This document shows positions 25,536 to 34,206 of a DNA stretch of 64,000 bases, piece after piece (the stretch's first letter is position 1; each line of letters begins with the position of its first letter). The notes under the pieces were generated by a model. The model worked only from the letters and a program-made list of their open reading frames with translations, had not been told where the DNA came from and ran no database searches. Location of the stretch: assembly GCF_003265325.1 (NCBI RefSeq), contig NZ_QGNX01000006.1, forward strand, positions 124,001-188,000, given 5' to 3'. The translations under genes and the position numbers were made by a program. The stretch is from Oceanibium sediminis. Its GTDB lineage: Bacteria; Pseudomonadota; Alphaproteobacteria; Rhodobacterales; Rhodobacteraceae.

Positions 25536-26285
25536 ATGACAAGCCTACCCCAAAGCACCGAAAAAAGCCTCGGCCTGGTCATTGATCTTGATACCTGCGT
25601 CGGCTGCCACGCCTGCGTCGTGTCCTGCAAGGAATGGAACACCGGCGCCTACGGCGCGCCGCTCTCGGACCAGGACCCCTACGGCGCCGACCCCTCCGGT
25701 ACCTTCCTCAACCGGGTTCACACCTTCGAGGTAAAGCAACCCGAGAAACCCGCACAGGTCGTGCATTTCCCCAAGTCCTGCCTGCATTGCACCGACGCCC
25801 CCTGCGTCACCGTCTGCCCCACCGGCGCCAGCTACAAGCGGGTCGAAGACGGCATCGTGCTGGTCAACGAAAGCGACTGCATCGGCTGCGGCCTCTGCGC
25901 CTGGGCCTGCCCCTATGGCGCGCGCGAAATGGACCAGGCCGAAAAGGTGATGAAGAAATGCACCCTCTGCGTGGACCGGATCTACAACGACAACATCCCC
26001 GAGGAGGACCGCGTCCCTTCCTGCGTGCGCACCTGCCCGGCCGGCGCGCGGCATTTCGGGGACCTCTCAGACCCTGAAAGCGGCGTCTTCAAACTGGTTG
26101 AGGAACGCGGCGGCATGGACCTGATGCCCGAACAGGGCACGAAGCCGGTCAACAAGTACCTGCCCCCGCGCCCGAAAACCGACACCGCCCCCGACCTCGA
26201 CGTGCTCGGCCCGCTGCTGGCCGAAAGCACCGAAGGCGCGGGCGGTTTCTTTGGCTGGCTCGACCGGGCCCTGGACAGGATCTGA
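25536..26285 (+). CDS. soeB: Iron-sulfur subunit of sulfite dehydrogenase SoeB
   Basis: 249-residue ferredoxin-like electron-transfer subunit with four cysteine clusters: CVGCHACVVSC near residue 22, CLHCTDAPCVTVCP near 80, CIGCGLCAWACP near 110, and CTLCVDR with CVRTCP near 140-170. This is the DmsB/PsrB/SoeB pattern that wires a molybdopterin subunit to a quinone-reactive membrane anchor. The start at 25536 follows GGAAAGC. It lies 175 nt after soeA because a repeat element sits between, and one base before soeC. No twin-arginine signal, consistent with a cytoplasmic complex. Confidence 0.85.
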   Translation: MTSLPQSTEKSLGLVIDLDTCVGCHACVVSCKEWNTGAYGAPLSDQDPYGADPSGTFLNRVHTFEVKQPEKPAQVVHFPKSCLHCTDAPCVTVCPTGASYKRVEDGIVLVNESDCIGCGLCAWACPYGAREMDQAEKVMKKCTLCVDRIYNDNIPEEDRVPSCVRTCPAGARHFGDLSDPESGVFKLVEERGGMDLMPEQGTKPVNKYLPPRPKTDTAPDLDVLGPLLAESTEGAGGFFGWLDRALDRI

Positions 26286-26286
26286 C

Positions 26287-27165
26287 ATGCATCCCGCTGT
26301 TTCCATTATCCTTTTCACCGCACTATCGGGGCTCGGCTTCGGGCTGATGGTGTTCCTCGGGATCGACCCGCCCGCCAAGGGCGGCTGGGTCATGGCGGTC
26401 TTCGCCGCCCTTGCGCTGGGGCTGTCCACGGTGGGCCTGCTCGCCTCCACCCTGCACCTCGGCCACCCGGAACGGGCGGTGAAGGCGTTCAGCCAGTGGC
26501 GCTCCTCCTGGCTCAGCCGGGAAGGCGTGGTCGCGGTCGCCACCCTTGTGACCTTCGGCCTCTACGCGACGCTGATCGTGCTGTTCGGCGTCACCGTGCC
26601 GCTGCTCGGCTGGCTCTCGGCGGTGCTGGCGCTGATCACCGTCTACTGCACGGCGATGATCTACACCCAGCTGAAAACCGTGCCGCGCTGGCGTCAGCCG
26701 CTGACGCCGGTGCTGTTCCTGCTGTTCGCGCTCACCGGCGGTGCGCTTCTGTCGGGCCATGTCACGCTGTCGCTTTGGCTGCTGGCAGCCCTTGGCATTG
26801 CGCAGGTGGCCGCATGGGTGCAGGGCGACAAGGCGCTCGCCGCCTCCGGCTCTACCATGGAAAGCGCAACGGGCCTCGGCCCCCTGGGCAAGGTGCGCCT
26901 GCTGGAGCCGCCCCATACCGGGTCCAACTACCTGATGCGCGAGATGATCCACAAGATCGGGCGCAAGCACAGCCAGAAGCTGCGCATCATAGCCCTTGTC
27001 CTGATGGTCGGCCTGCCCCTGCTGCTGGGCCTGACGGTCGAGGTCAAGCATCTGGCCGCCGCCGTGATCGTGCTCAGCCATGTCGCGGGGCTCTTCGTCG
27101 CGCGCTGGCTTTTCTTCGCCGAGGCGGAGCATGTCGTCGGCCTCTACTACGGGGCCCGCGGCTAG
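26287..27165 (+). CDS. soeC: Membrane anchor of sulfite dehydrogenase SoeC (DmsC family)
   Basis: 292 residues with about eight hydrophobic helices, beginning AVSIILFTALSGLGFGLMVFLG. STLHLGHPERA is a conserved DmsC-family motif between helices. The family anchors SoeAB (or DmsAB) to the inner membrane and exchanges electrons with the quinone pool. The start ATG follows the soeB stop after a single base. Length and helix count match SoeC/DmsC rather than the shorter NrfD type. Confidence 0.83.
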   Translation: MHPAVSIILFTALSGLGFGLMVFLGIDPPAKGGWVMAVFAALALGLSTVGLLASTLHLGHPERAVKAFSQWRSSWLSREGVVAVATLVTFGLYATLIVLFGVTVPLLGWLSAVLALITVYCTAMIYTQLKTVPRWRQPLTPVLFLLFALTGGALLSGHVTLSLWLLAALGIAQVAAWVQGDKALAASGSTMESATGLGPLGKVRLLEPPHTGSNYLMREMIHKIGRKHSQKLRIIALVLMVGLPLLLGLTVEVKHLAAAVIVLSHVAGLFVARWLFFAEAEHVVGLYYGARG

Positions 27166-27181
27166 AACCAGCGTCCCGGGC

Positions 27182-27207
27182 CCCGCACCCGCGCAAGCGG
27201 GTGTGGG
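27182..27207. terminator. Bidirectional hairpin between soeC and the DMT gene
   Basis: An 11-bp stem (27182-27192 with 27197-27207, one G-U pair) capped by a GCAA tetraloop lies between two convergent genes. No T-run follows. GC-rich hairpins with GNRA loops are common ends of alphaproteobacterial transcripts. Confidence 0.55.
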
Positions 27208-27257
27208 GGGCATGGGAATGGCCCGGAACGGGGCTCCGCCGGGTCGGCTCTCGGCGC

Positions 27258-28151
27258 TCAGATCAACACCAGCAGGATGATCCCGCCGCCGATCATCACG
27301 ATCCCGGCCAGTTCCTCCCGCGAGATACGCTCGCGGAAGAAGAACACGCTCGCCGCCAGGGTGAAGAGCAGTTCCACCTGCCCCAGCGCCTTCACGTAGG
27401 CCGCGTTCTGCAAGGTGAACGCCGTGAACCACCCGAGCGAGCCGAGCATCCCGCTCAGCCCCACCCAAACCGCCACGCGCCAGGCGCCGAACACCCGCAG
27501 GATCTCGCCCGGTTCGCGCCAGGCCATCCAGAACGCCATGATCACGGTCTGGAAGGTGGTCACCACCGCCAGCGTCACCGCCGCCCGGATCAGGAAATCC
27601 CCCGAGGCCAGCGACAGCGACGCCCCGCGATACCCGATCGACGCCATGGAAAAAATCACGCCCGAGGCGATCCCGACGCCCGCCGCGCGGCTGAGTATTC
27701 CGCTCGCCAGCCGGCCAGGGTCCGGCACGCCGGACATCACGATCACCCCCGCCGCGGTTACGAGGATCGCGACCCAGGCACCGCCGCTGACCGGCTCGGC
27801 CAGGATCGCGGCCGACAGAAGCGCGGTCATCACCGTCTCGGTCTTTGAAAAGGTCACCCCGACCGCGAAATTGCGCAGCGAGAACAGCGCCACCAGCAGC
27901 GCCGTCGCCACGATCTGCGCCACCGCGCCGATCCCGGCATAAAGGGCGAAAGCTGGCGTCAGTCCCGGCCAGCCCGTCCCGTCCCGCATCAGCAGGCCAG
28001 CCACCACCAGCCAGGCCAGCGGCGCGGCGAAGACGAAGCGCGAGAAGGTGACGCCGATGGTGCTCAGCCGCCCCTTCAACGCCTTTTGCAACATGAAGCG
28101 GATGTTCTGCGCGAAGGCCGCCGCGATGGTGAACGGGATCCAGAGTTCCAA
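27258..28151 (-). CDS. EamA/DMT-superfamily permease
   Basis: 297 residues in ten predicted transmembrane helices, arranged as two repeated five-helix EamA domains (roughly 1-140 and 150-297). Characteristic ends are KTETVMTALLSAAILAEPVSG in the first repeat and GQVELLFTLAASVFFFRERISREELAGIVMIGGGI in the second. Members export or import metabolites such as amino acids, nucleosides or cations; the substrate here is unknown. It is monocistronic, convergent with soeC. Confidence 0.8.
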   Translation of the reverse strand: MELWIPFTIAAAFAQNIRFMLQKALKGRLSTIGVTFSRFVFAAPLAWLVVAGLLMRDGTGWPGLTPAFALYAGIGAVAQIVATALLVALFSLRNFAVGVTFSKTETVMTALLSAAILAEPVSGGAWVAILVTAAGVIVMSGVPDPGRLASGILSRAAGVGIASGVIFSMASIGYRGASLSLASGDFLIRAAVTLAVVTTFQTVIMAFWMAWREPGEILRVFGAWRVAVWVGLSGMLGSLGWFTAFTLQNAAYVKALGQVELLFTLAASVFFFRERISREELAGIVMIGGGIILLVLI

Positions 28152-28208
28152 GGGGCACGGGCCTTTCGCGTGGGCAAGTCCAACCCCTGTTACGCGCGCG
28201 GCGCGCCT

Positions 28209-28225
28209 GCGAAAAGCATTTTCGC
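28209..28225. terminator. Short hairpin downstream of the phnD-like gene
   Basis: GCGAAAA-GCA-TTTTCGC (28209-28225), a perfect 7-bp stem, lies 12 nt after the stop of the PhnD-like gene. Its AT-rich top is unusual in this GC-rich context. Candidate terminator. Confidence 0.45.
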
Positions 28226-28236
28226 CGGACGCGCCC

Positions 28237-28944
28237 TCAGGGGCGGTAGTCGTCCGGGTCCACCGCCACCAGCGCGCGCCTCAGGGCAAGGCGGCGCAAA
28301 AGGGCGCGCGGCGCTTCGGCCATGGCGCGCGCAAGGGCGGCGCGCAGGTCTTCGGGGTCGAAGCGGGGGCCGGTGATCAGCGGCGTGCCGGGCGTGGGCG
28401 GGGTAACGGCGATCACCCGCAGCCCCGCGCGCGCGCCGGGCTGCCGCCCCAGCAGCCGCCAAGTGTAGCTGTCGATCGCCGCGATATCCGCCACGCCGCG
28501 TTGCACCGCGCGGACCGAGGCCACGTGCGCCCCCGTGCAAACGCCGCCCGTGGGGTCGATCCCCAGGGGGCCGAGCACCCCGAAGCCCGACTGGCTGTCG
28601 GGCCCGTTGTAGGCGACACGCCCCGACGCGGGCCCATCGACCCGCGCAATCAGGGTGGAGTAGTACTGCCCCGCCCCGCAGCCCGGCAAGTCGTAGTGAA
28701 ACGCCGCCACGGGGCGCACGAAGGCGTGCAGGCCCAGCTTCATCGGGCGCGCGCAGGTCTGGCTGAGCAGCAGGCGCGGATCGCGCCAGTGCCGGTGCAG
28801 GTCCGCCGGTTGGTGCAGCACCCCCGGCGCGGGCAGCCCCGCCGCGCGCAGATGCGCCGCGAAATGCGCCCAGAGCGCGGCCCAGTACGGCCCTGTTCCG
28901 GGCAGGGCGTACATCGGCAGGCTGGCGGGAGCGCTCACTTTCAC
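28237..28944 (-). CDS. PhnD-like phosphate/phosphonate-type substrate-binding protein
   Basis: 235 residues starting at GTG 28944, whose GTGA overlaps the stop of the desaturase gene; a second GTG two codons later, ten bases after GGAGG, is equally possible. The body resembles PhnD/PtxB binding proteins: a Tyr-rich N-terminus (PMYALPG), Tyr at a ligand loop (GQYYSTLIAR), YNGPDSQSGFGVL, and the late IAAIDSYTWRLL block. There is no signal peptide, so it is probably cytoplasmic or a sensing domain. No ABC permease or ATPase accompanies it. The unusual partner is a membrane desaturase. Confidence 0.65.
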   Translation of the reverse strand: MKVSAPASLPMYALPGTGPYWAALWAHFAAHLRAAGLPAPGVLHQPADLHRHWRDPRLLLSQTCARPMKLGLHAFVRPVAAFHYDLPGCGAGQYYSTLIARVDGPASGRVAYNGPDSQSGFGVLGPLGIDPTGGVCTGAHVASVRAVQRGVADIAAIDSYTWRLLGRQPGARAGLRVIAVTPPTPGTPLITGPRFDPEDLRAALARAMAEAPRALLRRLALRRALVAVDPDDYRP

Positions 28945-29843
28945 CCGCCCTCCAGCGGGTGCGGCACCGGGTCCTTCGGGCGCAGCAGGTAGGCCCGCGC
29001 TACCGCGCCGTAAGAGGGGAAGTAGTACCCCCGGTTGCGCTTCAGATACGCCTCGCGGCGATAGCGGAACAGCCGTGGCAGATCGTACCACGCCACGCCG
29101 GGATGCGCATGATGCACCGAGTGCAGGTTGTTGTTGAGGAACAGGAACGCCAGCGGCCCGCGATCCTCGATGATGACCGAGCGGCCCGAGGCAAGCGCAT
29201 GCGCCTGGTGCTCGACGAAAGTGCGGATCTTCAGCACCGACAGCGCGAGGTAGGCCGACAGCAGATACGCCCAGAGCGGCACCCCGGCCACGCCGACCAG
29301 CCACGCCAACACCCCGAGCACGCTTGCCCCGTGGATCAGCCATTGCCGCGTCACCCGGGTAGAGCCGGCGCGGATCAGCTGGAGCTCGGTGCGCAGAAAG
29401 CCGTGCATGCCGATCGCCGGGCCGATCAGGAACCGCCCCAGAAGCGTGTTGTTGAACACCAGCACCCGGCGCCACAACGGCGACATCCCCGCGTAGTGCG
29501 GCGGGTCGTAGTAGTTGCTTTCCGGGTCGTCATAGGGGTCGGTCAGGTTGGCGTCCTTGTGATGCAGCAGGTGCAGGTCGCGAAACCGCCCGAAGGGGAT
29601 CGCAAGGCCAAGGCCCGGCGTCATCACCGCCTCGGACAGGGGGCGGTGCGGGAACGGGTGCCCGTGGATCGCCTCATGCTGGAGCGAGGAATGCAGCACC
29701 AGCACCAGCGTCAGCGCGGTAACGAGGGCCCAGACCGGCAGCACATCGACTTGGAGGGTGAGCACGACCCAGGCCCCGTAGGTCAGGCAAATCAGGGCCA
29801 ATGTGGCCCACTCGATCCCATACACGCGTTTGCGCGGGTCCAT
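28941..29843 (-). CDS. Membrane fatty-acid desaturase
   Basis: 300 residues with several hydrophobic helices and the three histidine boxes of diiron desaturases: HEAIHGH, HLLHHKD and HSVHHAH. The start at 29843 follows GAAGGACCCGC. The family inserts double bonds or hydroxyl groups into lipids or related substrates. The protein resembles the desaturase branch acting on polar or short substrates as much as the acyl-lipid branch, so the exact substrate is open. Overlaps a PhnD-like gene by four bases (GTGA), suggesting an operon. Confidence 0.8.
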   Translation of the reverse strand: MDPRKRVYGIEWATLALICLTYGAWVVLTLQVDVLPVWALVTALTLVLVLHSSLQHEAIHGHPFPHRPLSEAVMTPGLGLAIPFGRFRDLHLLHHKDANLTDPYDDPESNYYDPPHYAGMSPLWRRVLVFNNTLLGRFLIGPAIGMHGFLRTELQLIRAGSTRVTRQWLIHGASVLGVLAWLVGVAGVPLWAYLLSAYLALSVLKIRTFVEHQAHALASGRSVIIEDRGPLAFLFLNNNLHSVHHAHPGVAWYDLPRLFRYRREAYLKRNRGYYFPSYGAVARAYLLRPKDPVPHPLEGG

Positions 29844-29929
29844 GCGGGTCCTTCGATGTCGGAATAGGGTCGCCGAAAACGCGCCCTTCACGACCTGCGC
29901 TACCATAATCCGGTTGTCGGCGCAATCAA

Positions 29930-29961
29930 CGCGGGCGGGGCGTCATCGGCCCCCGCCCGCG
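29930..29961 (-). terminator. Terminator-like hairpin at the end of the galactoside operon
   Basis: CGCGGGCGGGG (29930-29940) and CCCCGCCCGCG (29951-29961) form an 11-bp perfect stem with a 10-nt loop about 25 nt past the beta-galactosidase stop. On the minus strand it is followed by TTGATTG rather than a full T-run. Probable end of the long minus-strand transcript. Confidence 0.6.
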
Positions 29962-29986
29962 CCCCCAGGTGGATCGGCGCGGCGGA

Positions 29987-31915
29987 TCAGGCGGGTAGAC
30001 GCACGAAGCCCGCGGCGGGGATATCCTGAACCCCCGGCCAGGTGCCTGCGCGCACCGTCTCGGTCCCGTGGTTGAAGATGTAGCGCGCACCACCCTGAAG
30101 GCGGGTGCGCAACTCATCGGGCAGGTGCAGCACGTCGAGCCCGGCTGCGCTTGCGGAAGTTTCGATCAGCCGCGACATGGCCACGTCATCCAGCCAGCCG
30201 CCGACATAGCGCAGGTTGCCCCTGGCGATGACGACCGGCAAACCGTCCACCGTCGCCTCCTGCACCTGCTCATCGGTGTCGAGGTGCTCGAACCAGCTTG
30301 TCACCGCGCCGCCGCCCTGCAGGGCGATGGGCGCGTCAGGGCGCAGGGTTTCCACACGCTCGACGGTGACGCCAAGCCGTTGCATGTCCGGCGGCAGCGC
30401 GTCGGGGATCGACAACTGCGCCGTCTTCGAGCCGCTGCGCGGACCGATCAGCACAACGCCCTCCGCCCCCGCCACGGCGGCGCGCAAGGACTCGTTCCAG
30501 GCCAGGAGGCCGGGGATGGCGACCAGCCCGTAGCCCGTGAAGTCCCGCGTGTCGGGGGGCAGGATATCGACGTTCAGCCCGGCGCGGCGCAGCGCGCGGT
30601 AATGCGCGAACACCAGGCGGAAATAGGTGAAATCAGCGCCCTGCGGCTGCGCGGTCCAGGCCCAGACGCTGGCATAGTCAAAGACGATCGCCGCCTGTTT
30701 CGGTGCATCGCCCACCGCTGGCGCGTCGGCCAGCTCGCGCGCGACCGCCGCCGCCTCGTCCAGACCGGGGGCGGGTTCGCCGTCGGGGCGCAGCAGGCCC
30801 GCGTGCATCTGTTCCTGCGCGAAGGGGGCCTGGCGCCAGCGGAAGTAGCAGACCGCCTCGGCACCGTGGGCGAAGGCTTCCCACGCCCAGAAGCGGGCCA
30901 TGCCCGGCTGGGGCGCGGGGTTGTAGGGGGCCCAGTTCACCGGGCCGGGCTGTTGTTCCATCACCCACCAACGCCCGCGCCCGACGGCACGGTAGAGGTC
31001 ATGGTGGAACGCCTGGAAATCCGGATCGCCCTGGCGCATGAACCGCCGCCGCCAGGCGTCGTCCACGTCGATGCGATCCTCGAGGAAACCCAGCGGGTAA
31101 CTGTCCCAACTGGCGATATCGAGGTCCGCGCCAACGGCGAAATGATCGAAGTCGAGCACCCGCCCCATGTAGTTGTGGATCAACGGCGCATCGGTATGCG
31201 CGCGCAGGATGTCGGTCTGCACCTTGTTGAAGCTGACCACCTGGTCAGAGCTGAAGCGCAGAAAGTCGAGCACATGCGAAGGATTCGGCTCGGTCACGGT
31301 CAGGTTCGGCAGGTCGATATCCGCGTAGGTGCGATATTCCATCGACCAGAAGATGTTGCCCCAGGCCGCGTTCAGCGTGTCGATCTGCCCGTAGCGCCTG
31401 GCCAGCCAGGTGCGGAAGGCCGCGCGCGCCGCGTCGGAATAGCTGACGGTGGTGTCATGGCAGCCGTATTCATTGTCCGTCTGCCAGGCGGCCACGTGGG
31501 GGTTGGCCCCGTAGCGTTCCGCCAGCAGGGTGACGATGCGCGCGCATTCCTCGCGGTAGCCGTGGTGAGAGAAACAATAGTGCCGGCGTGAGCCGAACTT
31601 GCGCGCACGCCCCTCCTTGTCCACGGCCAGCATGTCGGGGTGCTTGTCGAGCATCCAGCGCGGCGGCGTGGCGGTCGGCGTGCCAAGGATCACCTTCAGC
31701 CCCGCCGCGCCCAGCACCTCTATCGCGCGGTCGAGCCAGTCAAAGCGCAGATCGCCCGGCGTCGGCTCCAGCCGGGACCAGGCGAATTCGCCGATCCTGA
31801 CCCAGGTCAGCCCGGTTTCGGCCATTTGCGCCGCGTCCACGGGCCAGCGTTCCTCTGGCCAGTGTTCGGGGTAATAGCAGACGCCGAGCGTCCGGCGATC
31901 GGCAGGCTCAGCCAT
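29987..31915 (-). CDS. GH42 beta-galactosidase
   Basis: 642 residues. The GH42 barrel begins LGVCYYPEHWPEERW. Glu149 in WQTDNEYG is the expected acid/base and Glu320 in WWVMEQQPG the nucleophile. It then continues with the trimerisation and C-terminal beta domains. No signal peptide, so it acts on imported substrate in the cytoplasm. The ATG at 31915 lies inside the last codons of dgoA (8-nt overlap), making it the last gene of the operon. GH42 enzymes release galactose from beta-galactosides, often short plant or algal oligosaccharides rather than lactose. Confidence 0.9.
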   Translation of the reverse strand: MAEPADRRTLGVCYYPEHWPEERWPVDAAQMAETGLTWVRIGEFAWSRLEPTPGDLRFDWLDRAIEVLGAAGLKVILGTPTATPPRWMLDKHPDMLAVDKEGRARKFGSRRHYCFSHHGYREECARIVTLLAERYGANPHVAAWQTDNEYGCHDTTVSYSDAARAAFRTWLARRYGQIDTLNAAWGNIFWSMEYRTYADIDLPNLTVTEPNPSHVLDFLRFSSDQVVSFNKVQTDILRAHTDAPLIHNYMGRVLDFDHFAVGADLDIASWDSYPLGFLEDRIDVDDAWRRRFMRQGDPDFQAFHHDLYRAVGRGRWWVMEQQPGPVNWAPYNPAPQPGMARFWAWEAFAHGAEAVCYFRWRQAPFAQEQMHAGLLRPDGEPAPGLDEAAAVARELADAPAVGDAPKQAAIVFDYASVWAWTAQPQGADFTYFRLVFAHYRALRRAGLNVDILPPDTRDFTGYGLVAIPGLLAWNESLRAAVAGAEGVVLIGPRSGSKTAQLSIPDALPPDMQRLGVTVERVETLRPDAPIALQGGGAVTSWFEHLDTDEQVQEATVDGLPVVIARGNLRYVGGWLDDVAMSRLIETSASAAGLDVLHLPDELRTRLQGGARYIFNHGTETVRAGTWPGVQDIPAAGFVRLPA

Positions 31916-32513
31916 AGGCGGCATCATAGGCGGCCACACAGTCCGCGGCGCGCTGGCCCACTTCGGCGGCAGGTCGGCCGGGCTTGTAGAGGAACGAGCC
32001 AAGGCCGAAGCCATCCGCCCCCGCCGCCGCCCAATCCGCGAAATTCGACGGGTCCGCCCCGCCCACGGCAAGCACATCGCGGTCCTTGGGCAGCACTGCC
32101 TTCAGCGCCTTCAGCCCCTTTGGCTCCATCAGTTCGGCGGGGAAGATCTTCAGCGCATCCGCCCCCGCGTCGAGGGCCGCGAAACACTCGGTCGGGGTAT
32201 AGACGCCGGGATAGGAGCCGAGGCCCGCCGCCTTGCTCGCGCGGATGACCTCGGGGTTGCAGTTGGGCGAGACGATGAAATCCCCGCCTGCGGCGGCCAC
32301 TGCCTGCACGTCCTTCACGCTCAGCACGGTGCCCGCGCCGAAATGCCCCCTGCCCTTCAGGGCGGAGGCGATCCGCGCGATGCTGTCCAGCGGCTCGGGC
32401 GAGTTCAGCGGCACCTCGATCCAGGTGATCCCCGCGTCGAGGATCGCGGCGGTGGTCTCGACGGCCTCTTCGGGGGTGATCCCGCGCAGAATGGCGATCA
32501 TCTTGCGGCTCAT
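31908..32513 (-). CDS. dgoA: 2-dehydro-3-deoxy-6-phosphogalactonate aldolase
   Basis: 201-residue KDPG/KDPGal aldolase of the class I Schiff-base type. It has the N-terminal IAILRGITPEEA, Glu in WIEVPLNSP, and the substrate lysine in ALKIFPAE. It splits 2-keto-3-deoxy-6-phosphogalactonate into pyruvate and glyceraldehyde 3-phosphate. It follows the matching kinase with an ATGA overlap, which decides for the galactonate rather than gluconate isomer. Start at 32513 follows from that overlap. Confidence 0.9.
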   Translation of the reverse strand: MSRKMIAILRGITPEEAVETTAAILDAGITWIEVPLNSPEPLDSIARIASALKGRGHFGAGTVLSVKDVQAVAAAGGDFIVSPNCNPEVIRASKAAGLGSYPGVYTPTECFAALDAGADALKIFPAELMEPKGLKALKAVLPKDRDVLAVGGADPSNFADWAAAGADGFGLGSFLYKPGRPAAEVGQRAADCVAAYDAAYG

Positions 32514-33442
32514 GCTGTGCCCTCCGGCGTCAGAAGATGCGTGCGCGCGTCGCTCAGTCCTTGCAGCACGCAGGTGTCGGGGTCGTGGGTGGTGTAGTCC
32601 ACGCTCAGGTGATCGAAGATCGCGCCGTAGCGTTCCGCGTGGCGGCCAGCGGCGACCAGCGCAATCGGCTGGCCGAGCCAGTAGGGTTTCGCCCCCGCCA
32701 CCTCCATGCCCAGCAGGTACCCGCTGAGGCGCGAGGCGGCGGCCGGATCGGCCCCCTGCAACAGGTGCTCGGCGCGCAGCGTGAACAGTTTGGCCGCAAT
32801 GCGTTCGGGCCGCGCGAGGCTTTCCTCGGCGGCTTCGACGAAGGCGTCCCGCTCGAAATGGGCCAGGTCGAGCGAGTGGCGCAGGATCGACTTCCCGGCC
32901 AGCAGCGCGAACAACTCTCCAGTCATGAAGCTGGCGAAGTGGAACACCTCGCCACCGACGATCTGCGCCCACTTCGTGTGGGTGCCGGGCAGGCAGACGA
33001 CGCCCTCGAACCCGGGCGAGCGGCTGAGGAAACCGGCGATCTGGGTTTCCTCGCCCCTCATCACGTCATGGGGGTTGGTCTGTGAAAGCCCGCCAAGGAT
33101 ATGCACGTTCAGCCGCGCGTCATGGGCGACGGCGCGGGTGATAGCGCCCGGGTCCAGCGGTTGCGCGGGCACGGCGCGATAGCCCGCCTCGGCCCAGCCC
33201 TGGCGCGCGCCGACCATGCCGCAGGCGATCACGTCGGTCTTGCGCCCCTCGGCCAGCCAGTCGCCGGCAAGGCCAAGCAGCACCGGCTCGAACCCCTCGG
33301 GGCCCGGCGCGATGCCGGACATGCCCGCGTCGCTGCGCGCCTCTGCGCGGATGGACCCGTCAGCGCCCATCGCCCAGGCCCGCAGGTTGGAGGTGCCCCA
33401 GTCCAGCGCCACCCAGTCGGCTTTGATTGGCGTATCACTCAT
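32510..33442 (-). CDS. dgoK: 2-dehydro-3-deoxygalactonokinase
   Basis: 310 residues. The N-terminal ALDWGTSNLRAW matches the phosphate-binding loop of DgoK, followed by VLPGTHTKWAQI-like LPGTHTKWA and a C-terminal SGYLLGMEVAGA helix. The enzyme phosphorylates 2-keto-3-deoxygalactonate with ATP, making the substrate of DgoA. Overlaps the SDR dehydrogenase upstream and dgoA downstream by ATGA at both ends. A longer upstream frame exists but has poor composition and overlaps the SDR gene. Confidence 0.9.
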   Translation of the reverse strand: MSDTPIKADWVALDWGTSNLRAWAMGADGSIRAEARSDAGMSGIAPGPEGFEPVLLGLAGDWLAEGRKTDVIACGMVGARQGWAEAGYRAVPAQPLDPGAITRAVAHDARLNVHILGGLSQTNPHDVMRGEETQIAGFLSRSPGFEGVVCLPGTHTKWAQIVGGEVFHFASFMTGELFALLAGKSILRHSLDLAHFERDAFVEAAEESLARPERIAAKLFTLRAEHLLQGADPAAASRLSGYLLGMEVAGAKPYWLGQPIALVAAGRHAERYGAIFDHLSVDYTTHDPDTCVLQGLSDARTHLLTPEGTA

Positions 33443-34206
33443 CCCGTAACCACGACCCCGCCGTCGATGACCAGCGCCTGCGCCGTCATCATCCGGCTCG
33501 TGTCCGAGGCGAGGAACAGCACGCCGCCCACGATATCGGAGGCCGCGAGGTGCTCTTTCAGGCACTGGCGCTCCAGGTGCGCGGCCAGCGCCTCGGGCGT
33601 GGCCCATTTGTCCATCTGGCGTTCGGTCAGCACCCAGCCGGGCATGATGGCGTTGACGCGGATCTTGTCGGGGCCCAGTTCGCGCGCCAGCCCGCGCGTC
33701 AGGCCGGTAATCCCCGCCTTGGCCGCGACATAGGCGGAATAGCCGCCGTTGCCCATCATGTAGGACACCGAGCTGAAATTGATGATAGAGCCGCCGCCCG
33801 CCGCCTTCATCCCCGGCGCGACCGCCTGCGTGGTGAAGAAATGCGGGCGCAGGTTGATGTCCTGCATCCGGTCCCAGTCCTCCGGCTCGAACGGGCTCAG
33901 GGGGTGGCGCATGTCGTTGGCGGCGTTGTTGACCAGCACGGTGATCGGGCCCTGCTCCGCTTCGGTCCGGGCGATGGACTCGCGCAGGGCGGCCACGTCG
34001 GTCAGGTCGCAGCGGATGAAGGTGGGGCGGTTGGCGTGCTTCTGTTCCATCTCGTCACAGAAGGCTGTCGCGTCCGAGCGCTGCACGAAGGTCACTTTCG
34101 CGCCCTGGGCAAGGAAGCCTTCGGTCAGGTCCGCGCCGATCCCCGAGCCACCCCCGGTGATATAGACGGAGCGGTCCTTGAGGTCGTGGAAACTGGCAAT
34201 ATTCAT
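33439..34206 (-). CDS. SDR oxidoreductase, probable galactose 1-dehydrogenase
   Basis: 255-residue classical short-chain dehydrogenase. It has the cofactor motif TGGGSGIGADL near residue 17, NNAAND, catalytic Ser in NFSSVSYMMG, and YSAYVAAK (Tyr/Lys pair). Position between an alpha-galactosidase and DgoK/DgoA argues that it oxidises D-galactose to galactonolactone, the first De Ley-Doudoroff step; an SDR galactose dehydrogenase is known from Sinorhizobium meliloti. L-fucose or another sugar remains possible. ATGA overlaps on both sides. Confidence 0.78.
   Translation of the reverse strand: MNIASFHDLKDRSVYITGGGSGIGADLTEGFLAQGAKVTFVQRSDATAFCDEMEQKHANRPTFIRCDLTDVAALRESIARTEAEQGPITVLVNNAANDMRHPLSPFEPEDWDRMQDINLRPHFFTTQAVAPGMKAAGGGSIINFSSVSYMMGNGGYSAYVAAKAGITGLTRGLARELGPDKIRVNAIMPGWVLTERQMDKWATPEALAAHLERQCLKEHLAASDIVGGVLFLASDTSRMMTAQALVIDGGVVVTG

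Noticed and set aside
25357-25539. 60-codon plus-strand frame bridging soeA and soeB as a real gene
   Set aside because: It translates an intergenic repeat and a GC palindrome, giving a Pro/Arg-rich product; kept as a finding but not as a gene.
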